NCBI RefSeq assembly: GCF_030406325.1
Contig: NZ_JAUEQY010000022.1
Span: 62,001-126,000, forward strand
Reading direction: 5' to 3'
Length of the DNA stretch: 64,000 nucleotides
From: Actinomadura sp. DC4
GTDB taxonomy: Bacteria > Actinomycetota > Actinomycetes > Streptosporangiales > Streptosporangiaceae
Made by a program: the position numbers and the translations under genes. The notes under the pieces were generated by a model. The model ran no database searches, was not told the origin of the DNA, and worked only from the letters and a program-made list of their open reading frames with translations. Shown here in pieces: positions 8,635 to 19,576 of the stretch (its first letter is position 1; each line of letters starts with the position of its first letter).

Positions 8635-9897
8635 TCAGGCGGGCTCGCCGACCGGCTCCGTGGCACCCGCGCTACGGCTCCCCCACAGCGCGGTGAGCGC
8701 GGTGGCGACCATCACCCGGACGCCGATGGCGATGCACCGCTCGTCGACGTCGAAAGTGCCCCGGTGGAGGTCGTATGCCCCGGCCATGCCGGGCGCGGCG
8801 ACACCGAGCCGGGCCAGAGCGCCCGGAATCGACTCGAGGTACCAGCCGAAATCCTCGCCACCGAGGCTCTGCGGCGTGCCGGTCACGCCGTCCTCGCCCA
8901 GCACGCTCGTCACGGCGGCGCGGAACATCTCGACGCTGGTCTTCTCGTTGACCGTGGGGGGAACGCCGCGGACGTAATCGAGCTCGGCCTTGACGTCGTA
9001 CGCGCTGGCGACCGAGTCGAGCAGGGCCTTCATCAGGTCCGGCGCCGAGTGCCACGCCTCGTCGTCCAGGCAGCGGACCGTGCCCATCGCGACGCCGTCG
9101 TCGGGGATGGCGTTGGCCACCGACCCGGCCGAGATCTGGCCCCAGACCAGACTGAGGCTGGACCGGGGGTCGACCCGGCGCGACAGCGCGGCCGGCAGCT
9201 CGGTGACGATCTTGGCCAGGGCGTAGACCAGGTCGGCGGTGAGGTGCGGGCGGGCGGTGTGGCCGCCGGGCCCGGTGACCCGGACGTTGACCTTGTCGCA
9301 GGCGGCGGTGATGGGCCCGGCGCGCAGGCCGAGCTGGCCGACCTCCACCCGGGGGTCACAGTGCAGCGCGAAGATCCGGTCGATGCCCGCGATGCCGCCG
9401 GCCGCCATGACGTCCAGCGCGCCGCCGGGGTTCTCCTCGGCGGGCTGGAAGATCAGGCGAACCCGGCCGGGCAGCTGCTCGGCGTCGGCCTGCTGGGCGA
9501 AGAACCGTGCCACGCCGAGCATGATCGTCGTATGCACGTCGTGCCCGCAGGCGTGCGTGACGCCCGGCACCGTGGAGCGGTAGGGAACGTCCTTCTCGTC
9601 CGGCAGCGGCAGCGCGTCGATGTCGGCGCGCAGGGCCACGACCGGCCCGTCGCCGCAGCCGACCTCGCAGATCAGGCCGGTGCCCTTGGGGAGCTGCGTC
9701 GGCCGTAGCCCGGCCGCGGTCAGCTCCTCCGCGATGCGCGCGGTGGTCCGGTGCTCGGCGTAGCCGAGCTCGGGGTGCATGTGAACGTCGCGCCGGAAGG
9801 CGATGAGCCGGTCTTCCTGGCTGGCGAGAAAGGAGTCGAGCTGCGCCTGCAACCCGCCCCCTTTCGGCTCATTGCCGCGGAGTTCAGATCCCCGCAT
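8635..9897 (-). CDS. M20 family amidohydrolase/peptidase
   Basis: A 420-residue metal-dependent hydrolase of the M20D group (IAA-amino acid/hippurate hydrolase type). Metal and catalytic motifs are present: H-A-C-G-H-D-V-H-T-T near residue 115, Q-P-A-E-E-N near 155 and A-L-H-C-D-P near 180. These enzymes cleave N-acyl amino acids or similar amides. The ATG at 9897 lies inside the end of the YbdK-type ligase gene (14-base overlap), so the two are translationally coupled and probably act on related amides. The substrate cannot be told from sequence. Confidence 0.87.
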   Translation of the reverse strand: MRGSELRGNEPKGGGLQAQLDSFLASQEDRLIAFRRDVHMHPELGYAEHRTTARIAEELTAAGLRPTQLPKGTGLICEVGCGDGPVVALRADIDALPLPDEKDVPYRSTVPGVTHACGHDVHTTIMLGVARFFAQQADAEQLPGRVRLIFQPAEENPGGALDVMAAGGIAGIDRIFALHCDPRVEVGQLGLRAGPITAACDKVNVRVTGPGGHTARPHLTADLVYALAKIVTELPAALSRRVDPRSSLSLVWGQISAGSVANAIPDDGVAMGTVRCLDDEAWHSAPDLMKALLDSVASAYDVKAELDYVRGVPPTVNEKTSVEMFRAAVTSVLGEDGVTGTPQSLGGEDFGWYLESIPGALARLGVAAPGMAGAYDLHRGTFDVDERCIAIGVRVMVATALTALWGSRSAGATEPVGEPA

Positions 9898-11056
9898 GTG
9901 TCACCTCCCGTGGATTCACGAATCTGTCCTCCCGGAACTCCGTGATGCCGGCTCGCACGACGTCCTCGATCGAACCGCCGGCGGCGAGGATGGCGCGCTG
10001 GCGTTCGTACGGGGCACCGTGGTCGAGCACTTCCGAGACGACCTTCAGGTCTTCGGCGCAGCCGAGCCGGTCCGCGATGGGCTCCAGCTCGTGCACCAGT
10101 TCGTACAGCTCGTCGCGGAGCGGCGCCGTCGTGCCCTGGTCGTCGGTGATGACGATGGCGTCCAGGCCGTAGCGGGTCGCGCGCCACTTGTTGTCGCGTA
10201 CGACCCAGGCGGCCGGGCTGGGCAGGGTATAGCCCCGGTCGAGCTGGTGGTCGAAGAGCTCGACGAGTGACTGGCAGAGCGCAGCCACCATGCCGACCTC
10301 ACGAAGCGTGGGGATGCCGTCGAACATCCGGATCTCGATGGTGCCGAAGTCCGGATGCGGGCGGATGTCCCACCACACCTCTTTGATGCTGCGGATCGTG
10401 CCGGCCCGCAGCAGCGTGTCCATGTATTCCTCGAACTCGCCCCAGTCGGCGAGCAGGTGCGGCGGCCCGGCGGTGGGGAGCGAGCCGAAGACGATCGCCC
10501 GGCTCGACGCGAGCCCGGTGTCGTGGCCGCTCCAGTAGGGGCTGGAGGCGGTCAGCGCGAGGAAGTGCGGGAGGTAGGCGGCCAGGGCGTTCACGATCGG
10601 CACGGCCTTGTCGGCCGCGCGTACGCCGACGTGGACGTGGACGCCGAAGGTCTGGATGCGGCGCGCGAGCCACTGCATCTGCTCGACGAGCTCGGCGTAG
10701 CGCTGGACCGGCGCCATGACGGCGTCGCGCCAGTCACTGATCGGATGGGTGCCGGTGCAGGCGAGCGCCGTGCCGCGCGGGTCGGTCACCGAGCGCAGGT
10801 CGCCGATGGTCCCGGCGAGGTCGGCACGGGCCTCGGAGACCGTGTGGCAGATGCCGGTGACGATCTCGACCGTGGATTCCATGAGCTCGTGGCGGATTTT
10901 CGGTTTCCCCTGGGCCTCACCGACCCCAGGCAGCGCGGCCAGCACCTCACGCGCGTCCTGCCGAAGACGCATGGTTTCGGCGTCGACGAGCTGGAGCTCC
11001 CACTCGACTCCGAGGGTCGCTCCTCGTGATGCGTTGAACTCGATGGCCACGGCCAA
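9884..11056 (-). CDS. Carboxylate-amine ligase, YbdK/GCS2 family
   Basis: A 390-residue member of the glutamate-cysteine-ligase-2 (YbdK/EgtA-like) family, which joins a carboxylate to an amine with ATP. Visible signatures: T-L-G-V-E-W-E-L-Q-L near the N-terminus, Q-T-F-G-V-H-V-H-V-G-V in the middle and R-M-F-D-G-I-P-T near residue 240. True actinobacterial EgtA and MshC sit in other contexts; here the partner is an M20 amidohydrolase. Actinobacteria use mycothiol rather than glutathione, so a glutathione role is unlikely and the substrate is open. Confidence 0.85.
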   Translation of the reverse strand: MAVAIEFNASRGATLGVEWELQLVDAETMRLRQDAREVLAALPGVGEAQGKPKIRHELMESTVEIVTGICHTVSEARADLAGTIGDLRSVTDPRGTALACTGTHPISDWRDAVMAPVQRYAELVEQMQWLARRIQTFGVHVHVGVRAADKAVPIVNALAAYLPHFLALTASSPYWSGHDTGLASSRAIVFGSLPTAGPPHLLADWGEFEEYMDTLLRAGTIRSIKEVWWDIRPHPDFGTIEIRMFDGIPTLREVGMVAALCQSLVELFDHQLDRGYTLPSPAAWVVRDNKWRATRYGLDAIVITDDQGTTAPLRDELYELVHELEPIADRLGCAEDLKVVSEVLDHGAPYERQRAILAAGGSIEDVVRAGITEFREDRFVNPREVTHAGI

Positions 11057-11305
11057 CCTCCGATCTCAATCCTTGCAGGTTAATGCCGCGCACGTGGCAC
11101 AATCCGGCCAGCACGTCCGATCTTTGGCGACCGCTCGGGCCGCGTCTCTTCGATGATCACCATGCCGACGATGGCACGTGACCTCGCGACGTGTTTGCCC
11201 CGCGATGTGCGGTTGACTCAACCTGAGCACCCGTGCGCTCATCGTCGCCACCCGTTTCGGCTACGCACAATCCCTACTAATGACCAAACTGATCATGCCC
11301 GGAGG

Positions 11306-12079
11306 TCAGGGCGTGACGGCCATGCCCGCCAGGACGCGTCCCGCGAGGTCGGCGTCTCCGGCGACCTCGACCTCGGCCGCGGAGGCGTGGACCCGTCCGC
11401 CGCCGAGCCGCGCGAACGTCTCCCACTCCATCCGGAGCCGTACGGTCGGCTCGGTCACGCCGTCGCCGAGACGTGCCCGGCGGTCGTCGCCGACCTCGAC
11501 GCACCAGCGGTGGTCCGGCGTCTCGACGACCACGGTCTGACCGGGTACGGCCGCCGCGCGCTTGCCGACCACGAAGGGCAGGGCGCCCCCGATGATCTGC
11601 CGGGAGCAATCCGCGGCCGGCCCTGCGAGGTTTCCGGGGCGGCCCGCGGCCCGTCGTACGTCCTGCTCGTGCATCCAGATGTCGAACGCACGAAAACGCA
11701 TGAAGTCGCCGTAGGTCATACGGCGTTGTAACGGCGTGTCGATGACCTCGGCGAGGTCGATCGCGCCGGAGCGCAGCACCGCGACGCGCCGGTCGATGAC
11801 ACCGCGCAGCTCTCCGAGGATCTCCTCGGGCGCCCGGCCGCGCAGCGCTTCGACGTCGAGTTGGGTGTTGGCCACGGTACGGATCCGACCGTCGTCGGTC
11901 TCACCGAGCAGCCACCGTTCGACTCCCAGGATATGTGAGTACTGATCCTTGACGGACCAGCCCGGGCACTCAGTTGGACACCCCCAGTCCGCCTCGTCGA
12001 GTTCGCCGCCGAGCGCGAACATCGACCGTAAGGTCTGCTCGAACGCGTCGATGTTCGCCTGCCAGGCCGTCTCGCTCAT
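11306..12079 (-). CDS. Maleylpyruvate isomerase family mycothiol-dependent enzyme
   Basis: A 257-residue protein with an N-terminal DinB-like four-helix domain (metal-site His in Y-S-H-I-L-G-V-E-R-W and later W-M-H-E-Q-D-V-R) and a C-terminal SCP2-like domain (about residues 165-257). This arrangement belongs to the mycothiol-dependent maleylpyruvate isomerase family, a thiol-transferase group of actinobacteria. The exact reaction is not predictable. It lies 26 bases after the next gene in transcription order, the mutase, and is read the same way, so the two may share a message. Confidence 0.82.
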   Translation of the reverse strand: MSETAWQANIDAFEQTLRSMFALGGELDEADWGCPTECPGWSVKDQYSHILGVERWLLGETDDGRIRTVANTQLDVEALRGRAPEEILGELRGVIDRRVAVLRSGAIDLAEVIDTPLQRRMTYGDFMRFRAFDIWMHEQDVRRAAGRPGNLAGPAADCSRQIIGGALPFVVGKRAAAVPGQTVVVETPDHRWCVEVGDDRRARLGDGVTEPTVRLRMEWETFARLGGGRVHASAAEVEVAGDADLAGRVLAGMAVTP

Positions 12080-12105
12080 TCCTGCCTCCTGCGACCGGAA
12101 CCGGA

Positions 12106-13719
<1,614 letters not shown>

Positions 13720-13765
13720 GACGCCATCACCTTCCCGCTCGGCTCCTCCTGCGGTCTGCCCGGTC

Positions 13766-13795
13766 CGCGGCGCGAATCACATCAGTCGCGCCGCG
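13766..13795 (-). terminator. Hairpin spanning the stop of the SCO4848-type gene
   Basis: CGCGGCGCGA (13766-13775) and TCGCGCCGCG (13786-13795) are perfect 10-base arms with a 10-base loop. The stem includes the last codons and stop of the small membrane gene. It lies between that gene and the mutase on the same strand, so it probably ends or attenuates the shorter transcript. No T-run follows. Confidence 0.55.
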
Positions 13796-13997
13796 AGGAG
13801 CTCCAGGCTCGCCAGCCGATGGCACCGAGCACGATCGCCAGCACGATGTTCACACACACGAGGATTCCGTGCACGACGTAGAACGCCGTCGGCCGCTGTG
13901 GGCCGCTACCCAGATTCTTCGCGAGCATGAGCCATTCAAAGATCATGAATGCGGCAAGTCCGAGTACAAATCCGGATGCGAGGCGAGAGGTGTTCAT
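13782..13997 (-). CDS. SCO4848-type small membrane protein
   Basis: A 71-residue protein with two hydrophobic segments (about 6-25 and 40-62), a short loop between them and a basic C-terminus. Size, topology and position beside a D-alanyl-D-alanine carboxypeptidase match what I remember of Streptomyces SCO4848 and its neighbour SCO4847. Function unknown. It is divergent from the carboxypeptidase gene with 67 bases between the starts. Confidence 0.7.
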   Translation of the reverse strand: MNTSRLASGFVLGLAAFMIFEWLMLAKNLGSGPQRPTAFYVVHGILVCVNIVLAIVLGAIGWRAWSSSRRD

Positions 13998-14064
13998 CAG
14001 GCACCATTATCGAGGGTAGACCCGAGTGGTCATTCAAGTACCGGTCGTCTAGCGTTGGGCCGCC

Positions 14065-15555
14065 ATGCGAAAAGTCGTCACCATAGTCGCCGTCTGTGGC
14101 GTCACGGGGTGTTTGTTCGTCTCTCCCGCCCATGCCGACACCACGGTCGGCGGCACCAGGCTGGCCGGCCACGGCTACATCTGGGACCGGGGCTCCGGCG
14201 TGCCGGAGCCGCCGCACATCGCGGCGTCGTCGTATGTCATCGCCGACCTGGAGACGGGGCACGTGCTGGCGGCCAAGGACCCGCACGGGCACTACAAGCC
14301 CGCGAGCACGCTCAAGACGCTCACCGCGATCACGCTGATCCCGCGGCTCGACCCGCACAAGAAGATCAAGCCGTCGCTGAACGCGGTCAACGCCTCGGGC
14401 TCGGCGGTCGGCCTGGACACCAAGATGTCCTACACGATCAACGACCTGTTCCACGGCCTGCTGATGCAGTCGGGCAACGACGCCGCCATCGCGCTGGCCG
14501 AGGCGGGCGGGAGCATGCACCAGACGCTCGCCGCGATGAACGCCGAGGCCAAACGGATCCAGGCGTACGACACCGAGGCCCGTACGCCGAACGGCCTGGA
14601 CGACGACCCGCCGCTCACCCTGAAGCAGCAGCACAGCTCCGCGTACGACCTGGCACTGATCATGAAGCAGGGGCTCACCCTGCCCGACTTCCGCAAGTAC
14701 GTCGGGGCGAAGCTCTACCACTGGCCGGCGCTGCCGACCAAGGAGGAGCGCAAGAAGGGCAAGAAGACCGGCGGCTATGAGATCGGCACGCACGACCACC
14801 TGCTGATCGGCCAGCACTACCCCGGCATGATCGGCGGCAAGAACGGCTGGACCAGCCACGCCCTCGGGAGCTTCGTCGGCGCGGCGACGCGCAACGGGCA
14901 CACGATCATCATCGCGCTCATGCACGCCCAGTCCGACTTCTGGCCCGACGCCCGCGAGCTGCTGAACTGGGGCTTCGCCGAGCGCGCCAAGGCCGACCCG
15001 GTCGGCACGCTCGTGGACCCGACACCGCCGCCGCCCAAGCCCACGCCGAAGGCCGTGGTCGCCAAGCCGGCCTCCGACGCGGGCACGTCGTCCGCCGGCG
15101 GGCTCGACTGGTGGAAGATCGGCCTGCCCGCCGGGGCGGCCGTCGCGATCCTCGCCGGGCTGATCCTCGGCCTGCGGCGACGGCGGCGCCCCGCCGCGGC
15201 CGGGACGCCGTCCGAGCCGATCGCCATCGAGGCGCCCGCCGCCGAGCGGACCCGCCCCGACGGCGATCCGCCGGGGCGGCGCACACCGCCCGGTGACGTC
15301 AAGGTCGCGGGTGCGCCGCTCACACCGCGCGGAGGGGACCGCCCGCCGTCGTGGGAGACGGCCCCGAACCCTGCCCAGGAGCCTCCGGCCGCACCGGGCG
15401 AGGGCCGCACCTGGACGGTGCCCCTGCCCAAGCCGGTGAACGGAAACGCTCAGGCCGACGACGCGGGGAACGGGCGCGGGCCGTTCGAGCCCTCCGGCCG
15501 GGAGGACGCGGACGGGGAGAACGAGTCACGGGGTGACGAGGCGGCGCACTCCTGA
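14065..15555 (+). CDS. D-alanyl-D-alanine carboxypeptidase (class C low-molecular-weight PBP)
   Basis: Trims the terminal D-Ala of peptidoglycan side chains outside the membrane. Residues 1-24 form a signal peptide (A-H-A cut). The active-site motifs of the S11 family are at Ser81-x-x-Lys84 and Ser136-Gly-Asn138; the third motif, usually Lys-Thr-Gly, reads Lys259-Asn-Gly. A Pro-rich linker, a transmembrane helix (about 352-370) followed by five basic residues, and a long disordered acidic cytoplasmic tail to residue 496 complete the protein. The tail is unusually long for the family. It converges on the YihY gene with no base between the stops. Confidence 0.9.
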   Translation: MRKVVTIVAVCGVTGCLFVSPAHADTTVGGTRLAGHGYIWDRGSGVPEPPHIAASSYVIADLETGHVLAAKDPHGHYKPASTLKTLTAITLIPRLDPHKKIKPSLNAVNASGSAVGLDTKMSYTINDLFHGLLMQSGNDAAIALAEAGGSMHQTLAAMNAEAKRIQAYDTEARTPNGLDDDPPLTLKQQHSSAYDLALIMKQGLTLPDFRKYVGAKLYHWPALPTKEERKKGKKTGGYEIGTHDHLLIGQHYPGMIGGKNGWTSHALGSFVGAATRNGHTIIIALMHAQSDFWPDARELLNWGFAERAKADPVGTLVDPTPPPPKPTPKAVVAKPASDAGTSSAGGLDWWKIGLPAGAAVAILAGLILGLRRRRRPAAAGTPSEPIAIEAPAAERTRPDGDPPGRRTPPGDVKVAGAPLTPRGGDRPPSWETAPNPAQEPPAAPGEGRTWTVPLPKPVNGNAQADDAGNGRGPFEPSGREDADGENESRGDEAAHS

Positions 15556-16521
15556 TCAGGACTCCGCCGCGTCGGCGTCCTTCTCCTCGGCCTCGGCCTC
15601 GGCGTCCGTCGCGTCCGCCTGGAGGATGACCCGGCGGGTCGCGGTCCACGCGGCGGTGAACAGGATGAACCGGGACGAGAGGTAGATCCACACCACCAGC
15701 CCGGCGATCACCGCGAACGAGGCGTACACCGGGTTGTGGACGGTGTGCGCGATGAAGAGGGCGCCGACGAGCTTCAGCACCTCGAACCCGACCGCCCCGA
15801 ACAGGCAGCCGCGCAGCAGCTGCCGCCAGGTCGCCTTGGTGCCGGCCAGCGTGGTGAACAGGATGAAGAAGATCAGGCCGTCCGCGACGATCGCGACGGA
15901 CAGCGCGATGAGCCGCAGGAGGGTGCCCGCGCCGGGCACGTCCCCGAGGCCAACCCAGCCGAGGACGGCGTGCGTGGCCGACGATGCCGCCGAGGAAAGG
16001 ACCACCGAGGCCAGCAGCGCGAGGCCGAGCAGGCACAGCACGCCCAGGTCGCGCAGCCGGTTGACGACCGCGTTCCCCTCGCCGTCGGCGCCCTGCCAGA
16101 TCGTGCGCAGCGACTCGCGCCAGACCCCGATCCAGCCGAGGCCGCTCCACGCGAGCCCGAGCAGGGCGAAGACGCTCGCGCCCGCCTTGGCCTGGGCGAT
16201 CTGGTCGACCGGCAGCCGGCGGGACAGCTCGGGCAGGATCTGGTCGATCGCCTGGGCGACGGAGTCACGGGCGTGCGGGCTGATCGCCACGGCGTACCCG
16301 GTGACGGCGTAGGCCAGCGCGACCAGCGGGAAGAAGGACAGGAAGCCGTAGAAGCTGAGCGCCGCCGCCATCCGGTCGCCGCGCTGGTCGCGGAAGCGGA
16401 TGTAGGCCCGGCCGAGATGGTCGACCGTGCGCCAGCGGGCACGGGCCCGGCGCAGGACGCGCTTGACGCCATCCTCGATCGAGGAGATCCAGTGACGCAC
16501 GCTGTCCACGACCGCCGGCAT
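15556..16521 (-). CDS. YihY/virulence factor BrkB family membrane protein
   Basis: A 321-residue polytopic inner-membrane protein. The segment G-D-R-M-A-A-A-L-S-F-Y-G-F-L-S-F-F-P-L near residue 48 is the family hallmark, and about six hydrophobic segments follow. The C-terminus is acidic (A-D-A-T-D-A-E-A-E-A-E-E). The older name RNase BN for this family is wrong; the function is unknown. The stop abuts the carboxypeptidase stop. Confidence 0.85.
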   Translation of the reverse strand: MPAVVDSVRHWISSIEDGVKRVLRRARARWRTVDHLGRAYIRFRDQRGDRMAAALSFYGFLSFFPLVALAYAVTGYAVAISPHARDSVAQAIDQILPELSRRLPVDQIAQAKAGASVFALLGLAWSGLGWIGVWRESLRTIWQGADGEGNAVVNRLRDLGVLCLLGLALLASVVLSSAASSATHAVLGWVGLGDVPGAGTLLRLIALSVAIVADGLIFFILFTTLAGTKATWRQLLRGCLFGAVGFEVLKLVGALFIAHTVHNPVYASFAVIAGLVVWIYLSSRFILFTAAWTATRRVILQADATDAEAEAEEKDADAAES

Positions 16522-16555
16522 TCCGCCCGACTACCCCCGTAAAGCCAGAAGATTC

Positions 16556-16583
16556 AAAAAGCCGAAACCCTAATAGGGGTTTC
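16556..16583 (-). terminator. Intrinsic terminator after the 2'-5' RNA ligase-like gene
   Basis: GAAACCC (16564-16570) and GGGTTTC (16577-16583) form a 7-base stem with a 6-base loop, followed on the minus strand by GGC and five T residues (16556-16560). The stem includes part of the stop codon of the upstream gene. This is one of few textbook terminators in the window. Confidence 0.8.
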
Positions 16584-17121
16584 AGGCCGAAAGTCCGGCC
16601 CCGAACGCGAAGTCGCGCTGGGGCCGCCACACCCCGTCCACCCCGTGCTCGTACAGCGAGAACCCCCGCACGGGGAACTCCGCCTCGTACTCGGACAGCT
16701 CCTTGAAGGCCCGGTCGAGCAGATCATCGGAGAGATGGTGCGCGACCGTCACGTGCGGGTGGTACGGGAAGCTCGGTGTCCGGTCCAGCGGGCCCCGGCG
16801 GATGCGGCGTTCGAGATTCTCACACTCGCTCATCCCGATGGCCAGCGACACGAACACCACCGGCGAGATCGGCCGGAACGTCCCCGTCCCGCGCAGCAGG
16901 ATGGGGAACGGCCGCTCGTCGGCCGCCACCGCGAGCAGGTGTCCCTCGATCTCCGCCAGGGCCCCGGCGGCCACCCGGACCGGCGGGACCAGCGTGACGT
17001 GCGTCGGAATGGAGGGGGCGAGCGGATCTCCGAAGGAGGCGCGCGACCGCTGCAGCGCCCGGCCGTACGGGTCGGGGATGGGGACGGCCACCCCGATGGT
17101 TCGCTCCCCCGGGTCAGGCAC
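16582..17121 (-). CDS. 2'-5' RNA ligase / cyclic phosphodiesterase-like protein
   Basis: A 179-residue 2H-phosphoesterase superfamily protein. The two H-x-T motifs are P-T-H-V-T-L-V and Y-H-P-H-V-T-V-A-H, as needed for catalysis on 2',3'-cyclic or 2'-5' phosphodiester bonds. I start at the GTG at 17121, which overlaps the last codons of trpS (GTGCCTGA); another in-frame GTG lies at 17091. Coupling to trpS suggests, without proof, a tRNA- or RNA-related task. Confidence 0.75.
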   Translation of the reverse strand: MPDPGERTIGVAVPIPDPYGRALQRSRASFGDPLAPSIPTHVTLVPPVRVAAGALAEIEGHLLAVAADERPFPILLRGTGTFRPISPVVFVSLAIGMSECENLERRIRRGPLDRTPSFPYHPHVTVAHHLSDDLLDRAFKELSEYEAEFPVRGFSLYEHGVDGVWRPQRDFAFGAGLSA

Positions 17122-18157
17122 GGCCCAGGAACCCCACCCGCTCGCGTACGTCCTCCATGGTGCGCCGGGCGACCGCGCGCGCACGCTCCGCGCCGAGACC
17201 CAGCAGCCGGTCGAGCTGCGCCTCGTCGGCGAGGAGCTTTTCGGTGCGCTCGCGGATCGGCGTGAACGTGTCGAGCACGGACTGGGCGAGGTCCTTCTTC
17301 AGCGTGCCGTAGCCCTGGCCCTCGTAGCGGCGCTCGAGGTCGGGGATCGAGGTCTCGGTGAGCGCGGAGTAGATGCGCAGGAGGTTGGTGACGCCGGGCT
17401 TGTTCGCCTCGTCGGCGACGATCTCGGTGCCGGTGTCGGTGACCGCCCGCATGACCTTCTTGCGCAGCGGGCCCGGCTCCTCCAGCAGGTCGAGGATGCC
17501 CTGCGGCGACGACGAGGACTTGCTCATCTTGGCCGTCGGCTCCTGCAGGTCGGTGATCTTCGCGGTGGCCTTCGGGATGTAGGCCTCCGGCGTAACGAAC
17601 GTCTCGCCGAACCGGTGGTTGAAGCGCTGCGCGAGCGTGCGGGTCAGCTCCAGGTGCTGGCGCTGGTCCTCGCCGACCGGGACCTGGTCGGCCTGGTAGA
17701 GCAGGATGTCGGCGGCCTGGAGGATCGGGTACGTGAACAGCCCGATCGAGGCCGCAGAGGTGCCCTCTTTGGCCGACTTGTCCTTGAACTGCGTCATCCG
17801 GCTCGCCTCGCCGAACCCCGTGATGCAGCCCATCACCCAGGACAGCTCGGTGTGCTCGGGGACGTGGCTCTGCACGAAGAGTGTGCTCCGCTCCGGGTCG
17901 ATCCCGAGCGCGAACAACTGCGCGGCGGCCACCCGGGTGCGGCGGCGCAGGAGCGCCGGGTCGTGCGGCATCGTGATCGCGTGCAGGTCGACGACGCAGT
18001 AGAACGCGTCGTGGGTGTCCTGCATGGCGACCCACTGGCGCAGCGCGCCCAGGTAGTTGCCGAGGTGGAACGAGTCAGCGGTCGGCTGGATCCCGGACAG
18101 CACGCGCGGGCGGGCGTTGCCCGGAGTGACGGACGACGGGTTGGGCTCGGTGGGCAT
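17114..18157 (-). CDS. trpS: Tryptophanyl-tRNA synthetase
   Basis: Charges tRNA-Trp. A class I synthetase of 347 residues, normal for bacterial TrpRS. The HIGH-type motif reads F-H-L-G-N-Y-L-G after G-I-Q-P-T, and the second signature A-K-M-S-K-S is intact. The Trp-binding and dimer segments [10 protein letters not shown] are present. Only 12 bases separate it from the CorC-type gene upstream, and the ligase-like gene overlaps its end, so the three may be cotranscribed. Confidence 0.96.
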   Translation of the reverse strand: MPTEPNPSSVTPGNARPRVLSGIQPTADSFHLGNYLGALRQWVAMQDTHDAFYCVVDLHAITMPHDPALLRRRTRVAAAQLFALGIDPERSTLFVQSHVPEHTELSWVMGCITGFGEASRMTQFKDKSAKEGTSAASIGLFTYPILQAADILLYQADQVPVGEDQRQHLELTRTLAQRFNHRFGETFVTPEAYIPKATAKITDLQEPTAKMSKSSSSPQGILDLLEEPGPLRKKVMRAVTDTGTEIVADEANKPGVTNLLRIYSALTETSIPDLERRYEGQGYGTLKKDLAQSVLDTFTPIRERTEKLLADEAQLDRLLGLGAERARAVARRTMEDVRERVGFLGRA

Positions 18158-18169
18158 ACGTGAATTCTC

Positions 18170-19477
18170 TCAGGACTCGTCGGGCTCCGCTTCGGGGACC
18201 GGCGGAGGCGTGACGCGTACGCGCGCCACCCGCCTGCCGTCCACCTCGGTGACAGAGAGACGATGCCCGCCGACCATGGTCATCTCCCCTACCTGAGGAA
18301 GATGACCGAGAACGGCCATGAGATAGCCCGCGACGGTTTCGTAGGGTCCTTCCGGCAGCTCGACGCCGGTCTCGTCGGCGAAGTCGTCGATGTTGAGCAA
18401 TCCGTCGACCTCCAGCGCGCCACCGTGCAGCCGCCGCGCCTGGGCGCCCTCGACGTCGTACTCGTCGCGGATGTCGCCGATCAGCTCCTCGACCAGGTCC
18501 TCCAGCGTCACGATCCCGGCCGTGCCGCCGTACTCGTCGACGACGATCGCCAGATGGTGCCCCTCGCGGCGCATCTCCGACAGGACGGCCAGCACGCGCT
18601 TGCTGGCGGGCAGGTAGAGCACCGGGCGTACGACCTCGCCGACGGGCGTCGAGCGCCCGGACTGCTGCGGGTCGAGCAGGTCGCGTACGTGGACGAAGCC
18701 GACGACCTCGTCGTGGGACTCGCGGTAGACCGGATAGCGGGAGTGCGGGCTGCCCGCGGCGATCTGGGCGGCCTTGTAGAGCGGCGTCGCCTCGTCCAGG
18801 AACTCCACCTCGGTACGCGGCACGAGCACCTCGCGCAACTGGCGTTCGCCGGCCGCGAAGACCTCCTCGATCAGGTCCCGCTCGTCCGGGGCGATCTCGG
18901 TGTTGCCGGCCACGAGAGCGCGCACCTCCTCGGCGGTGATCGCCTCGCGGGAGGTGTTGGGGTCGCCGCCCAGCATCCGCACCACCACGTTGGTCGACCT
19001 GGACAGCAGCCAGATGACCGGCCGTGAGACCCTCGCCATCCGGTCCAGGAACGATCCAACCAGCAGTGCCGCGCCCTCGGCGTTCTGGAGGGCGAGCCGC
19101 TTGGGCGCCAGCTCGCCGATCACGAGCGTGACGTAGGAGATGATCAGCGTGACGCCGACGACGCCGACGAAACCGGCCAGCCCGTCGGACATCCCGGCGT
19201 GTTCGATCAAGGCGTCCTTGGCCGTGCCGGACAGCGAGACCGCGCCGTACGCCGAGGAGAGCAGGGCCGTCAGGGTGACGCCGATCTGCACCACGGCGAG
19301 AAAGCGATTGGGATCGCTTACGAGCTTGGCCACTGCCGCGCCGCGCCGGCCCCGCTCGGCGAGCCGGCGGACCTGGCTGTCACGCAGTGAGACAAGGGCG
19401 ATTTCGGACGCGACGAAAAGCGCCTCGATCAGAATGAGCGCCAAGACGATGGCGGCGCTCGCGAGCGTCTCCGTCAT
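18170..19477 (-). CDS. CorC/HlyC (CNNM-CBS) family membrane protein
   Basis: A 435-residue protein with an N-terminal CNNM/DUF21 transmembrane domain (residues 1-190, three to four helices), a CBS pair (about 205-330, including P-R-T-E-V-E-F-L and V-D-E-Y-G-G-T-A-G-I-V-T-L-E-D-L-V-E-E-L-I-G) and a C-terminal CorC_HlyC domain ending in an acidic tail. Members are linked to magnesium efflux or, in older annotation, hemolysins. Precise substrate unknown. It is divergent from galE with a 99-base gap. Confidence 0.87.
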   Translation of the reverse strand: MTETLASAAIVLALILIEALFVASEIALVSLRDSQVRRLAERGRRGAAVAKLVSDPNRFLAVVQIGVTLTALLSSAYGAVSLSGTAKDALIEHAGMSDGLAGFVGVVGVTLIISYVTLVIGELAPKRLALQNAEGAALLVGSFLDRMARVSRPVIWLLSRSTNVVVRMLGGDPNTSREAITAEEVRALVAGNTEIAPDERDLIEEVFAAGERQLREVLVPRTEVEFLDEATPLYKAAQIAAGSPHSRYPVYRESHDEVVGFVHVRDLLDPQQSGRSTPVGEVVRPVLYLPASKRVLAVLSEMRREGHHLAIVVDEYGGTAGIVTLEDLVEELIGDIRDEYDVEGAQARRLHGGALEVDGLLNIDDFADETGVELPEGPYETVAGYLMAVLGHLPQVGEMTMVGGHRLSVTEVDGRRVARVRVTPPPVPEAEPDES

Positions 19478-19576
19478 GGGGAACGCCGGTGTCTATGTGG
19501 GTCGTCCATGTCCTGGTGGGTTGTTCGGAAAGACTAGGGCTGCAAGCGTACCCGTACATGATTACAGGAGGTATCC

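Noticed and set aside
9884-11056. Glutathione synthesis gene (gshA) or ergothioneine egtA
   Set aside because: The protein is YbdK-like in its signatures, and no gshB or egt neighbours are present.
13720-14064. B12 riboswitch upstream of the mutase gene
   Set aside because: The upstream space is 62 bases to the next gene; no cobalamin-box-like sequence and far too short for the structure.
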